Assembly: GCA_946183415.1 (NCBI GenBank) | Contig: CAMHAM010000012.1 | Location: forward strand, 1-64,000 | Direction of reading: 5' to 3' | Origin: an uncultured Prevotella sp. | GTDB taxonomy: Bacteria; Bacteroidota; Bacteroidia; Bacteroidales; Bacteroidaceae | Length of the DNA: 64,000 bases | In this document: positions 17,733 to 26,098 of the stretch, one piece after another | How the letters are laid out: each line of letters starts with the position of its first letter | Position numbering within the stretch: the stretch's first letter is position 1 | Notes under the pieces: model-generated | The model's database searches: none | What the model saw: only the letters and a program-made list of their open reading frames with translations | Told to the model about the DNA's origin: nothing | Translations under genes and position numbers: made by a program

Positions 17733-18287
17733 ATGTGGAAAAGATTTTGTAACTGGCTATTATACAAACACATAGGGTTTACCGATAAAGTAACAGAAGA
17801 AATACCCCAAAAGTGTATTTTCTGCTTGGCTCCACACACCAGCAACTGGGATTTTCTCATCGGACAACTCTATGTGGGCGCCCATGGTGTGCAGAGTAAT
17901 TTCCTTATGAAGAAAGAGTGGTTCTTCTGGCCTCTCGGACCCATCTTCAGGAGTCTGGGCGGCATACCCGTTTTTCGCCAGAAGCACACCAGCATGACTG
18001 ATGCGATGGCCGAGACTGCCAAGAAGGCCGATATCTTTCGCCTCTGTATCACTCCCGAAGGCACGCGCTCCAAAAACCCAGACTGGAAGAAGGGCTTCTA
18101 CTTCATCGCTCTCAAGGCTGGTATCCCCATCCTCCTTTACGGACTGGATTACGATCGCAAGCTCATCCAGTGTACTAAGACCATTATCCCCTCGGGCGAC
18201 CTCGAGGCGGATATGCGCGACATTAAGATTTACTTCAAGGACTTCAAAGGCAAAAAGCCCGAAAACTTCACCATCGGAGAACTATAG
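17733..18287 (+). CDS. 1-acylglycerol-3-phosphate acyltransferase-like protein
   Basis: A PlsC-superfamily acyltransferase of 184 residues. The catalytic HX4D box is HTSNWD at residues 35-40, and the substrate-binding motif PEGTRSKN is at about residues 108-115. PlsC-type enzymes move acyl chains onto lysophosphatidate at the inner-membrane face. This short form without N-terminal helices resembles the Bacteroidetes members annotated as acyltransferases, and the exact acceptor could be another lipid. The stop is followed after one base by the ATG of the next gene. Confidence 0.88.
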   Translation: MWKRFCNWLLYKHIGFTDKVTEEIPQKCIFCLAPHTSNWDFLIGQLYVGAHGVQSNFLMKKEWFFWPLGPIFRSLGGIPVFRQKHTSMTDAMAETAKKADIFRLCITPEGTRSKNPDWKKGFYFIALKAGIPILLYGLDYDRKLIQCTKTIIPSGDLEADMRDIKIYFKDFKGKKPENFTIGEL

Positions 18288-18288
18288 T

Positions 18289-21225
18289 ATGAAAAACATC
18301 TTAACCATCTGTCTTGCCACGATACTGATTATCTCTGCCGACGACGCCTTTGCCGCCAAAAGGGCAAAAGTCCGACGACAAAACGACCCGCAAAAGGAAC
18401 TTAAAGACAAGCTAAACAACTATTTCACATCTTACAGACCTTCCGGACAGGTCATACGTTCTGCAGCCCATCTACAGAGTTTGACCATTGATGACTCTCT
18501 GAAAATCATCGAGGTGGCAGCCGATTCCCATTTCGGGGAGCAAAGCTTCACGCCTGCCACTACGACAACTATCTATAACGACATCCTCGAACTGCTGCCT
18601 GATACCTGTCGACAGTACAAGCTGAAGATTACAACTGGTGGATGGGAGATCGGCCAACTCGTTGCCAATCGCCTGCGCCAGGAGCCCGACTACAGCCGCT
18701 CGTGGGGTGATGTCGAGTACAAGGGACAGCCTTGGGTGAGCAATGCCTCCCTACCCTATAAGATTACAAATGGCCTGCAAAACCGTCACCTTTGCATCTG
18801 GGCCAGTCACGGACGATACTACAACATCAGCAAGGGTGAATGGAGTTGGCAGCGCCCTGAGCTCTTTGGCACCACAGAAGACCTCTTCACGCAGACCATC
18901 GTGACACCTTATCTCATTCCTATGCTCGAGCGCGCCGGCGCCATCGTGTTCACACCACGTGAGCGCGACTGGCAGCGTCATGAGGTGATTGTCGACAACG
19001 ACACCCCTCTGGGCTATCATGAGATCAGCGGCACACATCTCTGGCAGAATACCGACTCCGTGGGCTTCGCCTATCATAGCGGGCCTTATTTCGACCATGA
19101 GAATCCCTTCCGTACAGGAACAGCCCGTCAGGCTCATGTAGGTGGAAAGGGTCGTCAGAACAGTGTCATCACCTGGCAGCCTACTATCCCTGAGGCTGGG
19201 CGCTATGCCGTCTATGTCAGCTACCAGACTGTCGAGGGGAGTATCGACGATGCCCACTACACTGTCTGGCATCAGGGCATACCCACCGAGTTCCATGTCA
19301 ATCAGCAGATGGGTGGCTCCACATGGGTCTATCTCGGAACCTTCGACTTCGATGCAGGTACTGGAAGCCGCAACTGTGTGGTACTCACCAACGACAGCCG
19401 TCATCATAAGGGTGTCGTCACAGCTGATGCTGTACGTTTCGGAGGTGGTATGGGTAACATCCAGAGAGGCGATTCTGTCAGCGGACTGCCCCGCTGTCTG
19501 GAGGGATCACGCTACTATACTCAGTGGGCAGGTATGCCTTGGGAGGTCTACTCCACTAAGAACGGAGAAGACGATTATGGCGACGATATCAATGCTCGCA
19601 GCTATATGGCTAATCTGCTCGCAGGTGGTTCAGTCTTCATGCCCGATACCATCGGGCGTCATGTGCCACTCGAGCTTTCACTCGCCGTTCATAGCGATGC
19701 TGGCTTCACCCGCGATGGGCGTTCTCATACAGGTACCCTCACCGTCTGCACCACCTTTTTAAACGATAGCATTCTTGGTACAGGACTCACGCGTCTCGTC
19801 TCGCGCGATCTGGCTGATGAGCTTCTCAACTCCGTTTCCAGCGACATGCGCCGTCTCTATGGTTCCTGGCAGATGCGCGAACTCTTCGACCGGAACTACT
19901 CCGAGTCGCGCTGCCCTTCATTCCCCAGCGCCATCCTCGAGACTCTCTCCCATCAGAACTTTGCCGACATGCGCTATGCACAGGATCCCAATTTCCGCTT
20001 CGATTTTGCCCGAAGCGTCTACAAGGCTCTCCTGCGTTATACCAGCCGCATGCACCACACCAACTATACCGTTACCCCACTGACGCCCAATCGGCTGCGT
20101 GTGGAACTTCTCGGCGATGGAGAGGCTCGTATCTGCTGGCATCCTGTCGACGACCCCGATGAGCCTACTGCGCGCCCCACTGGCTACATCGTTTATACTG
20201 CCATCGGACAAAGCGGCTTCGACAATGGCTATTATATAAAAGGTGATGCAACGAGTTATACTCTCTCTGTCGAGCCAGGTCAGCTCTACTGTTTCCGCGT
20301 GGCTGCCGTCAACGAGGGTGGCGAGAGTTTCCCCAGCGAAGTGGTTTCCTGCTTCGATGTCCCTGAAGCCCAGAAGTCAGTACTCATCGTCAACGGCTTC
20401 CATCGTCTGGCCTCGCCTCATGTGCGTGATAATGCAGTCGAACAAGGCTTCGACTTCGAGGTCGATCCAGGTGTCACCTACGGACGCACAGCAGGATGGT
20501 TGGGCTATCAGACCAACTTCCGGAAGGACGCGATGGGCAAGAACGGCCGCAAGGGACTCGGCTGGACCAACGACACACTCATGGGACAGTTCATTGCCGG
20601 CAACGACTTCGATTATATTCGCACTCATGCTGAGGCCATCGCATCTGCCAAACGTATCTCTATCGCCAGCTGCTCGTCTGAGGCACTCCTTTCCAATGAG
20701 GTATTGCCAACGCAGTATACGATGGTCGACCTCATCCTCGGCCTTGAGCGCAACGACGGCTATTCCCTGCGCCCCTACAAGTCTTTCCCCGAGATGCTCC
20801 GCCGCCACTTGCAACTCTTCACCGCAAAGGGTGGAGCTCTGCTCGTTAGCGGCTCTTATATCGGTGCCGATATGCAGATGCCCTCCGAGCGAAGGTTCCT
20901 CGAAGACGTGTTGAAATGTAACTATACAGGTACGAACACCGACTCGCTCGCACGCGACACCATCTTTGGACTGGGTACGACGTTCTGTTTCTACCGCCAG
21001 CTTAACGAGCAGCATTATGCCGCTACGCATCCTGATGTGCTGCAGCCCGTGAAGCCAGCCTACTCAGCCATGCTCTATGCCGACGACTACAGCGCCTGTG
21101 TCGCCTATGATGGTAACGACTACAAGGCTATGACCATCGGCTTCCCCTTCGAGTGCATCAAGTCTGAGCGAAAACGCTCGGCTCTCATGCGCGGTATACT
21201 CAAATTCTTGATACCATCATATTAA
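18289..21225 (+). CDS. Large secreted protein with amidase-like, golvesin-type and FN3 domains
   Basis: A 978-residue exported protein. The start at 18289 gives a clean signal peptide ending DAFAAK and sits one base after the acyltransferase stop; the frame is open further upstream but that part overlaps the acyltransferase gene. Segments such as IWASHGRYYN and LAVHSDAGFT resemble zinc amidase (N-acetylmuramoyl-L-alanine amidase 3) motifs, interrupted by a golvesin/xanthan-lyase-type beta domain (about residues 280-390, with GRYAVYVSYQ). A fibronectin III-like segment follows (about 590-700, PTGYIVYTAIGQ), then a C-terminal globular part. Homologues are often labelled xanthan lyase without proof. 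A peptidoglycan or polysaccharide target is plausible. Confidence 0.8.
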   Translation: MKNILTICLATILIISADDAFAAKRAKVRRQNDPQKELKDKLNNYFTSYRPSGQVIRSAAHLQSLTIDDSLKIIEVAADSHFGEQSFTPATTTTIYNDILELLPDTCRQYKLKITTGGWEIGQLVANRLRQEPDYSRSWGDVEYKGQPWVSNASLPYKITNGLQNRHLCIWASHGRYYNISKGEWSWQRPELFGTTEDLFTQTIVTPYLIPMLERAGAIVFTPRERDWQRHEVIVDNDTPLGYHEISGTHLWQNTDSVGFAYHSGPYFDHENPFRTGTARQAHVGGKGRQNSVITWQPTIPEAGRYAVYVSYQTVEGSIDDAHYTVWHQGIPTEFHVNQQMGGSTWVYLGTFDFDAGTGSRNCVVLTNDSRHHKGVVTADAVRFGGGMGNIQRGDSVSGLPRCLEGSRYYTQWAGMPWEVYSTKNGEDDYGDDINARSYMANLLAGGSVFMPDTIGRHVPLELSLAVHSDAGFTRDGRSHTGTLTVCTTFLNDSILGTGLTRLVSRDLADELLNSVSSDMRRLYGSWQMRELFDRNYSESRCPSFPSAILETLSHQNFADMRYAQDPNFRFDFARSVYKALLRYTSRMHHTNYTVTPLTPNRLRVELLGDGEARICWHPVDDPDEPTARPTGYIVYTAIGQSGFDNGYYIKGDATSYTLSVEPGQLYCFRVAAVNEGGESFPSEVVSCFDVPEAQKSVLIVNGFHRLASPHVRDNAVEQGFDFEVDPGVTYGRTAGWLGYQTNFRKDAMGKNGRKGLGWTNDTLMGQFIAGNDFDYIRTHAEAIASAKRISIASCSSEALLSNEVLPTQYTMVDLILGLERNDGYSLRPYKSFPEMLRRHLQLFTAKGGALLVSGSYIGADMQMPSERRFLEDVLKCNYTGTNTDSLARDTIFGLGTTFCFYRQLNEQHYAATHPDVLQPVKPAYSAMLYADDYSACVAYDGNDYKAMTIGFPFECIKSERKRSALMRGILKFLIPSY

Positions 21226-21247
21226 CAACTAATAACATAAACCCATT

Positions 21248-21592
21248 ATGAAAATTCAGACAAATTCAACCGGTACTCGCAGTATCGAAATCGCAGAAGA
21301 ACATCTGCAGACCATTGAGAAGTATCAACTGTTTCGTGACCTCATCGACAGCAACGGTTACGTCGACGAACAAGTACTCGAAAAGCTCAAGTTGAACATC
21401 CGTTCACTCCTCTCGGGCGACGCCGGCAAGGATAAGAGCCTGCTCGACCTTTGCCTCGACGTCATCTATCATCCCAACATGAAGGCTTTCGGACTCCAAC
21501 AACTGGTGCTGCTCTACATCAACTGGAAGAATCGTGGCAACGACAACCTCGGCATGACAACCCGCGCCTTCCAGGGAACTCCGTTTAATTAA
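21248..21592 (+). CDS. Small protein of unknown function upstream of ygiQ
   Basis: A 114-residue soluble, mostly helical protein with no signal peptide or membrane helix. I do not recognise the family. It lies 22 bases after the golvesin-domain gene and 17 bases before ygiQ; that 17-base gap consists of a GTGAAAAGTGAAGAGTG repeat. Codon use is like its neighbours. Confidence 0.7.
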   Translation: MKIQTNSTGTRSIEIAEEHLQTIEKYQLFRDLIDSNGYVDEQVLEKLKLNIRSLLSGDAGKDKSLLDLCLDVIYHPNMKAFGLQQLVLLYINWKNRGNDNLGMTTRAFQGTPFN

Positions 21593-21609
21593 GTGAAAAG
21601 TGAAGAGTG

Positions 21610-23580
21610 ATGGAGTATAGATTGACGGATTTTCTGCCGACGACTAAGAAGGAGTTGGAACTCCGGGGATGGGATGAGCTCGACGTCATCCTGTTCTCGG
21701 GCGACGCCTATGTCGACCATCCGTCATTCGGTGCTGCCGTCATCGGGCGTACCCTCGAGGCCGCAGGCTATCGTGTGGCCATCGTGCCACAGCCCGACTG
21801 GCACGGAGACTACCGCGACTTCAAGAAGCTGGGGCGCCCCCGTCTGTTTTTCGGCATCTCTCCTGGCTGCATGGACTCGATGGTCAACAAGTACACCGCC
21901 AATCGCCGCCTGCGTTCCGAGGATGCCTACAGCCCGGACGGTCGCCACGACCTTCGTCCTGAGTATCCAACCATCGTTTATACCCGCATCCTCAAGGAGC
22001 TATACCCCGATGTACCCGTCGTACTCGGCGGTATTGAAGCCTCGCTGCGCCGGCTCACCCATTACGACTACTGGCAGGAGCGGCTCCGTCCCAGTATCCT
22101 CATCGATGCAGGAGCCGACCTGCTTATCTACGGCATGGGTGAAAAGCCCATAGTCGAACTGGCTAATCAGTTGGCAACTCTCGTCAGCCCATCCGGTAAC
22201 ACAGATTCTTCACTTTTCACTCATCACTCTTCACTTCAGAAAATCCCCCAGACTGTCTATCTGGCCGATGCAGCCGAGATTGCAATCAGCAAAGACGACA
22301 TCGTACTCCACAGCCACGAGGAGTGCCTGCACGACAAGCGAGCACAAGCCCAGAACTTCCGACACATCGAGGAACAGTCGAACATGATGCACGCTCAGAG
22401 GATCATACAGCGAGTCGGCGCACGCTGTGTCGTCGTCAATCCCCCTTACCCGCCGATGACCACCGCAGAGCTCGACGCCTCATTCGATCTACCCTACACA
22501 CGCCAGCCTCACCCGAAATACAAAGGCAAGCGCATCCCAGCCTACGACATGATCAAGCACTCAGTCAACATCCATCGTGGTTGTTTTGGCGGTTGTGCCT
22601 TCTGCACCATCTCCGCCCATCAGGGCAAGTTCATCGTCTGTCGCTCCAAGGAGAGCATCCTCCGTGAGGTCAGGCAGGTCATCGCGATGCCTGACTTCAA
22701 GGGCTATCTCTCCGACCTTGGCGGACCATCAGCCAACATGTACGGCATGCACGGACGCAACCTCAATGCCTGCGAGAAGTGCCGACGGCCCAGCTGCATA
22801 CATCCGCAGATCTGTCCGAACCTGAATACCGACCACTCCCGACTGCTCGACATCTATCACGCCGTCGATGCCTTGCCTGGCATCAAGCGCAGCTTTATCG
22901 GCAGCGGCGTACGTTACGACCTCCTGCTCTACCGCAGCAAGGACGAGGCTGCCAACCAGGCTGCCCAACAGTACACCCGCGAGCTCATCACCCGTCACGT
23001 ATCGGGACGACTGAAGGTAGCCCCAGAACATACATCAGACAACGTGCTCCGACTCATGCGCAAACCCTCGTTCCAGCAGTTCTACGAGTTCAAGCGCATC
23101 TTCGACCGCATCAACCGTGAGGAGGGGCTCCGCCAGCAGATCATCCCCTACTTCATCTCCTCCCACCCTGGCTGTCACGAGGCTGACATGGCCGAACTCG
23201 CCATCATCACCAAGCAGCTCGACTTCCACCTCGAACAGGTGCAGGACTTCACGCCCACGCCGATGACCAATGCCACCGAGACCTGGTATACCGGCTACGA
23301 CCCCTATACCCTCGAACAGGTCTTCAGTGCTAAGACACCTCGCGAGAAGCTCGCTCAGCGTCAATACTTCTTCTGGTACAAGCCCGAAGAGCGTCGCAAC
23401 ATCGAACAGAGCCTGCACCGCATTGGGCGCCCCGATCTCATCTCCAGACTGTATAACGGTGTTCAGCCTGCCCCAGGCAGTCAGAAGCCTAAGCCTTATC
23501 ACAATGAAAGTCATCGAACAAAGCCAGGTTGCAAAGAGTCCCCTGAAACCAAGCGAGGACGGAATCGTCATCACCGATGA
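21610..23580 (+). CDS. ygiQ: YgiQ family radical SAM protein
   Basis: A radical S-adenosylmethionine protein of 656 residues. The iron-sulfur motif CXXXCXXC is in RGCFGGCAFCTIS at about residues 322-334, preceded by a B12-binding-like N-terminal half (PVVLGGIEASLRRL). Its reaction is not established. I prefer the ATG at 21610 over the in-frame GTG at 21607, which belongs to the preceding repeat. Residues about 198-212 (GNTDSSLFTHHSSLQ) are encoded by a copy of the GTGAAAAGTGAAGA repeat in reverse orientation (22206-22238) and look like an in-frame insertion. The 3' end overlaps the next gene by 77 bases. Confidence 0.93.
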   Translation: MEYRLTDFLPTTKKELELRGWDELDVILFSGDAYVDHPSFGAAVIGRTLEAAGYRVAIVPQPDWHGDYRDFKKLGRPRLFFGISPGCMDSMVNKYTANRRLRSEDAYSPDGRHDLRPEYPTIVYTRILKELYPDVPVVLGGIEASLRRLTHYDYWQERLRPSILIDAGADLLIYGMGEKPIVELANQLATLVSPSGNTDSSLFTHHSSLQKIPQTVYLADAAEIAISKDDIVLHSHEECLHDKRAQAQNFRHIEEQSNMMHAQRIIQRVGARCVVVNPPYPPMTTAELDASFDLPYTRQPHPKYKGKRIPAYDMIKHSVNIHRGCFGGCAFCTISAHQGKFIVCRSKESILREVRQVIAMPDFKGYLSDLGGPSANMYGMHGRNLNACEKCRRPSCIHPQICPNLNTDHSRLLDIYHAVDALPGIKRSFIGSGVRYDLLLYRSKDEAANQAAQQYTRELITRHVSGRLKVAPEHTSDNVLRLMRKPSFQQFYEFKRIFDRINREEGLRQQIIPYFISSHPGCHEADMAELAIITKQLDFHLEQVQDFTPTPMTNATETWYTGYDPYTLEQVFSAKTPREKLAQRQYFFWYKPEERRNIEQSLHRIGRPDLISRLYNGVQPAPGSQKPKPYHNESHRTKPGCKESPETKRGRNRHHR

Positions 23581-24346
23581 TTTCATCGCTGTCATCGACG
23601 GTTCTACCTCGAAGACCCTTCGCCGCCATCACCGGTCCATGAGCAATGGCCGCTACGCCATGCAGCTTATTAGCCGCTATATCCGCCGCATGCCCAAGGA
23701 CACCACGTGCCACCAGTTCTGCCTCGGGGCCACGCGCGTCATCCGCGAGAGCTACCTTCCCCTGCTCAGCAGCCTGCGCAGCGCCAAGAGCCAACAGATA
23801 CTCCAACAGCTTTACGACCATCCCGAGGAGCGTCTATGCGCTTCAGTCGTGATCTACAGCCGTCTGCGACGCGAAGTATGGCTCGTAGGCGACTGCCATT
23901 GTCTGATCAACGGCCAGTATTTCGACAATCCCAAGCCCTACGAACAAGAACTTGCTGAGATGCGGGCTGCGCGCGTCGTCGAACTGCTCGCCACAGGCGT
24001 GAAGCCCGCAGCCCTGCTGCAAGCCTCCGACCCTGCCCGCGAGGCCATGATTCCCCGCATGCTCGCGGTCATGCATAATCAGAATATCACCTATGCCGTT
24101 GTCGACGGTTTCCCCATCCCCGAGACAAAAGTGCCCGTCATCACCCTCGGCTTCCAGCCTAATGAAATCGTGCTTGCCTCCGACGGCTATCCCTTCCTTT
24201 TGCCCACGCTCGAAGACAGCGAACTGCGCCTCCGTCAGCAGCATGAGACAGACCCGCTGAACGTTGGTTCGTTCAAGGCCACTAAAGCCTTCGTGACGGG
24301 TTCAAACTCATTCGACGATCGTTCTTACATACGATTTAAGGATTGA
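23504..24346 (+). CDS. PP2C-like phosphatase-fold protein
   Basis: A 280-residue cytosolic protein with a PP2C-like pattern: VITDDFIAVIDGST near the N-terminus, WLVGDCHCLI in the middle and IVLASDGYPFL near the C-terminus. These correspond to the metal-binding DG, GD and SDG motifs of PP2C Ser/Thr phosphatases, though the rest is divergent. The start at ATG 23504 lies inside the last 77 bases of ygiQ in another reading frame. The frame is open further upstream, but that would deepen the overlap. The overlap suggests coupled expression with ygiQ. A true phosphatase role is inference. Confidence 0.65.
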   Translation: MKVIEQSQVAKSPLKPSEDGIVITDDFIAVIDGSTSKTLRRHHRSMSNGRYAMQLISRYIRRMPKDTTCHQFCLGATRVIRESYLPLLSSLRSAKSQQILQQLYDHPEERLCASVVIYSRLRREVWLVGDCHCLINGQYFDNPKPYEQELAEMRAARVVELLATGVKPAALLQASDPAREAMIPRMLAVMHNQNITYAVVDGFPIPETKVPVITLGFQPNEIVLASDGYPFLLPTLEDSELRLRQQHETDPLNVGSFKATKAFVTGSNSFDDRSYIRFKD

Positions 24347-24369
24347 ATCAGGGGTTTTTCGCTCTAAAA

Positions 24370-24401
24370 TTTGGAGATATCAAATAAATTAATTACCTTT
24401 G
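24370..24401 (+). promoter_or_regulatory. Promoter of tRNA-Arg
   Basis: TTTG (24370-24373) and TACCTTTG (24394-24401) are separated by 20 bases. The predicted start lies about 25 bases upstream of the mature tRNA 5' end. Confidence 0.8.
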
Positions 24402-24432
24402 CAGCCGAATTTACTTAAAAGACTGAATTTTT

Positions 24433-24506
24433 GGTCTGGTAGCTCAGCTGGATAGAGCAACTGCCTTCTAAGCAGTAGGTCTTGGGTTCGAGCCCCAACC
24501 GGATCA
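24433..24506 (+). tRNA. tRNA-Arg (anticodon TCT)
   Basis: A 74-base cloverleaf: acceptor stem GGTCTGG with CCGGATC (including G-T pairs) and discriminator A; D-stem GCTC/GAGC; anticodon stem ACTGC/GCAGT with loop CTTCTAA and anticodon TCT; T-arm TTGGG-TTCGAGC-CCCAA. It reads AGA/AGG arginine codons. The 3' CCA is not encoded, so it must be added afterwards. Confidence 0.97.
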
Positions 24507-24510
24507 CAGG

Positions 24511-24553
24511 AAACGGGACACTCGTGAGAGCATCCCGTTTTCTTGTTTTTTTC
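24511..24553 (+). terminator. Terminator of tRNA-Arg transcript
   Basis: AAACGGGA (24511-24518) pairs with TCCCGTTT (24533-24540) and is followed by TCTTG and a run of seven T. It starts five bases after the tRNA 3' end. Confidence 0.85.
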
Positions 24554-24573
24554 TAATGTCCTAAGAGGCTATT

Positions 24574-25656
24574 TCAGAAAGTGAAGTCCACCTTGATGAC
24601 ATTTTCGCCGTAAATCGTCTTGAAGTCATCGCGCATGGAGATGACGTGATAGCCCTCCTGGCGCCATTTCTCTCCCAGTGCGAGCGCTTTCTCACGATTG
24701 GCATGATCACGATCCTCGTCGTCGGCAATCAGCATGAAGGCAGCGCAAGGCAACTTGTTGCTCAGACAGTAGTTATGCATCGCACAGTCACCGCCGCTGT
24801 TGCCAAACGAGAGTACGGGAACCTTACCTATCTCCTGCGAAATCTGACGCACCTTGTTGGTCTTCAGATTCTTGATAATCAGTGAGTCCGTGCGAATCAG
24901 GTCTTCACCCTTACCCATCGTGTAATTCACGCCAGCCTCTAAGCCTTGGTGACTCGTATTATACCATACGTCCATACCAATCACCCTGTTGGGCTCGATA
25001 CCAAGAGACTCCGTCAGAGCGCGACAGATATGACGATCAGAACCTGAAACGACGTAGAAGGTAAAGCCATTGTCCTTCAGATACTCGAAGACCTCGAGCA
25101 TAGGCTTATAGAAACTCTCACCGTAGGTCATTCCCTTAAATCCATTGGCCGGCTTGCTGGCATATGCCTTCACATAACTGTCAAACTGAGCAATCGTCAT
25201 GCCCGCATAAGCCTTGGCAGCCGCTCTGGCATGGATCATGTCGAAGTGATCGGGCAGTGCCTTCCCATTGCGCACGAAGTCGCGAATGTTCTGAGCTGCC
25301 TCACGCACATCATCAGGGGCTATGTCACGATACGAAGGATCGTCGAGCACACGGTATTCAAGCATGTTATACTCGAAATAAGTAGGATAAAGTTCGCCCA
25401 CGAACGTACCGTCCATATCGAAAGTAGCTATACGGTCTTCCACATTGATAAAGTTGGATGACTTCGGATTCGTCACATCCTCGACATATTTCTTCAAGGC
25501 CGTCAGTGCCTCACACTGGTTCCACGATTGGAAATACTCTTTCTTAACAAGCGTAACACTCTGATCATCATCGTTTTTCGAGCATGATGTCATTGTCACA
25601 GATGCAAAGCCGAACGACATGATGACGGCAAGCACCCAAAGTTTTGTTCTTTTCAT
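24574..25656 (-). CDS. HAD-family phosphatase lipoprotein
   Basis: A haloacid dehalogenase-superfamily hydrolase exported as a lipoprotein: the signal sequence ends at MTSC. HAD motifs are intact: FDMDGTFVGE (nucleophile Asp and acid Asp), VVSGSDRHI (motif II Ser) and SFGNSGGDCAM (motif IV). This is the phosphoserine-phosphatase-like branch. An outer-membrane or periplasmic acid phosphatase role is likely; the substrate is unknown. I chose the ATG giving MKRTK; an upstream ATG at 25668 would add four residues. A promoter is seen on the minus strand at 25687-25718 (TAATTTTG and TTTG, 20-base spacer). Confidence 0.88.
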   Translation of the reverse strand: MKRTKLWVLAVIMSFGFASVTMTSCSKNDDDQSVTLVKKEYFQSWNQCEALTALKKYVEDVTNPKSSNFINVEDRIATFDMDGTFVGELYPTYFEYNMLEYRVLDDPSYRDIAPDDVREAAQNIRDFVRNGKALPDHFDMIHARAAAKAYAGMTIAQFDSYVKAYASKPANGFKGMTYGESFYKPMLEVFEYLKDNGFTFYVVSGSDRHICRALTESLGIEPNRVIGMDVWYNTSHQGLEAGVNYTMGKGEDLIRTDSLIIKNLKTNKVRQISQEIGKVPVLSFGNSGGDCAMHNYCLSNKLPCAAFMLIADDEDRDHANREKALALGEKWRQEGYHVISMRDDFKTIYGENVIKVDFTF

Positions 25657-25686
25657 TAAATATACCATAGATTAAAAAAACCGCTG

Positions 25687-25718
25687 CAAAATTACGAAAA
25701 AAAACAAATTACACCAAA
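25687..25718 (-). promoter_or_regulatory. Promoter of the HAD phosphatase gene
   Basis: Minus-strand -7 TAATTTTG (plus-strand CAAAATTA, 25687-25694) and -33 TTTG (plus-strand CAAA, 25715-25718) are separated by 20 bases, 31 bases upstream of the chosen ATG. Confidence 0.7.
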
Positions 25719-25829
25719 TAAAATAGAAAATAATTACTGCGTTTATTAAAAATACCCGAAAAAATCCTACCTTTGTATCACCAACGGCAAACGACGAAAT
25801 TTGCGGCCTAACTGGACAACTAAATTTAC

Positions 25830-25979
25830 TTATTTTGAAAGTAGTTTTCTCATGTACTTATAGGCCAGCCAGCCGATGAGGACGGCGATCATGAAGACGA
25901 TGAGCCAACGTTGCTCGTTCCAGGCTGATACAACACCTTGCCAGATTCCTTTGAAAAGGGTTTCAAGAAATTGTTCCAT
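25830..25979 (-). CDS. 49-residue single-helix membrane protein
   Basis: A short open frame with ATG at 25979 and TAA at 25830-25832. Residues 1-24 are amphipathic and Trp-rich (GIWQGVVSAWNEQRW). They are followed by a hydrophobic helix (LIVFMIAVLIGWLAYKYM, about 25-42) and a basic tail RKLLSK, which predicts a tail-anchored inner-membrane peptide with a cytosolic C-terminus by the positive-inside rule. A -7-like TACCTTTG lies on the minus strand at 26010-26017 without a well-spaced -33. The function is unknown; the gene is supported by its clean composition and position rather than by a recognised family. Confidence 0.6.
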   Translation of the reverse strand: MEQFLETLFKGIWQGVVSAWNEQRWLIVFMIAVLIGWLAYKYMRKLLSK

Positions 25980-26037
25980 ATCGCTAAAATAACATACTTA
26001 AATCTGGTGCAAAGGTACACAAAAAATTTCAATATGG

Positions 26038-26069
26038 TTTGGAAATCACAGATTTATTTCCTAATTTTG
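26038..26069 (+). promoter_or_regulatory. Promoter of the cache-domain gene pair
   Basis: TTTG (26038-26041) and TAATTTTG (26062-26069) are separated by 20 bases, 29 bases before the ATG at 26099. Confidence 0.75.
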
Positions 26070-26098
26070 CAAGCGAATTATGCAATTTGATTAGATAA

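Noticed and set aside
18001..18288. Upstream extension of the golvesin-domain gene
   Set aside because: It overlaps the acyltransferase in another frame; the signal peptide begins at 18289, one base after the acyltransferase stop.
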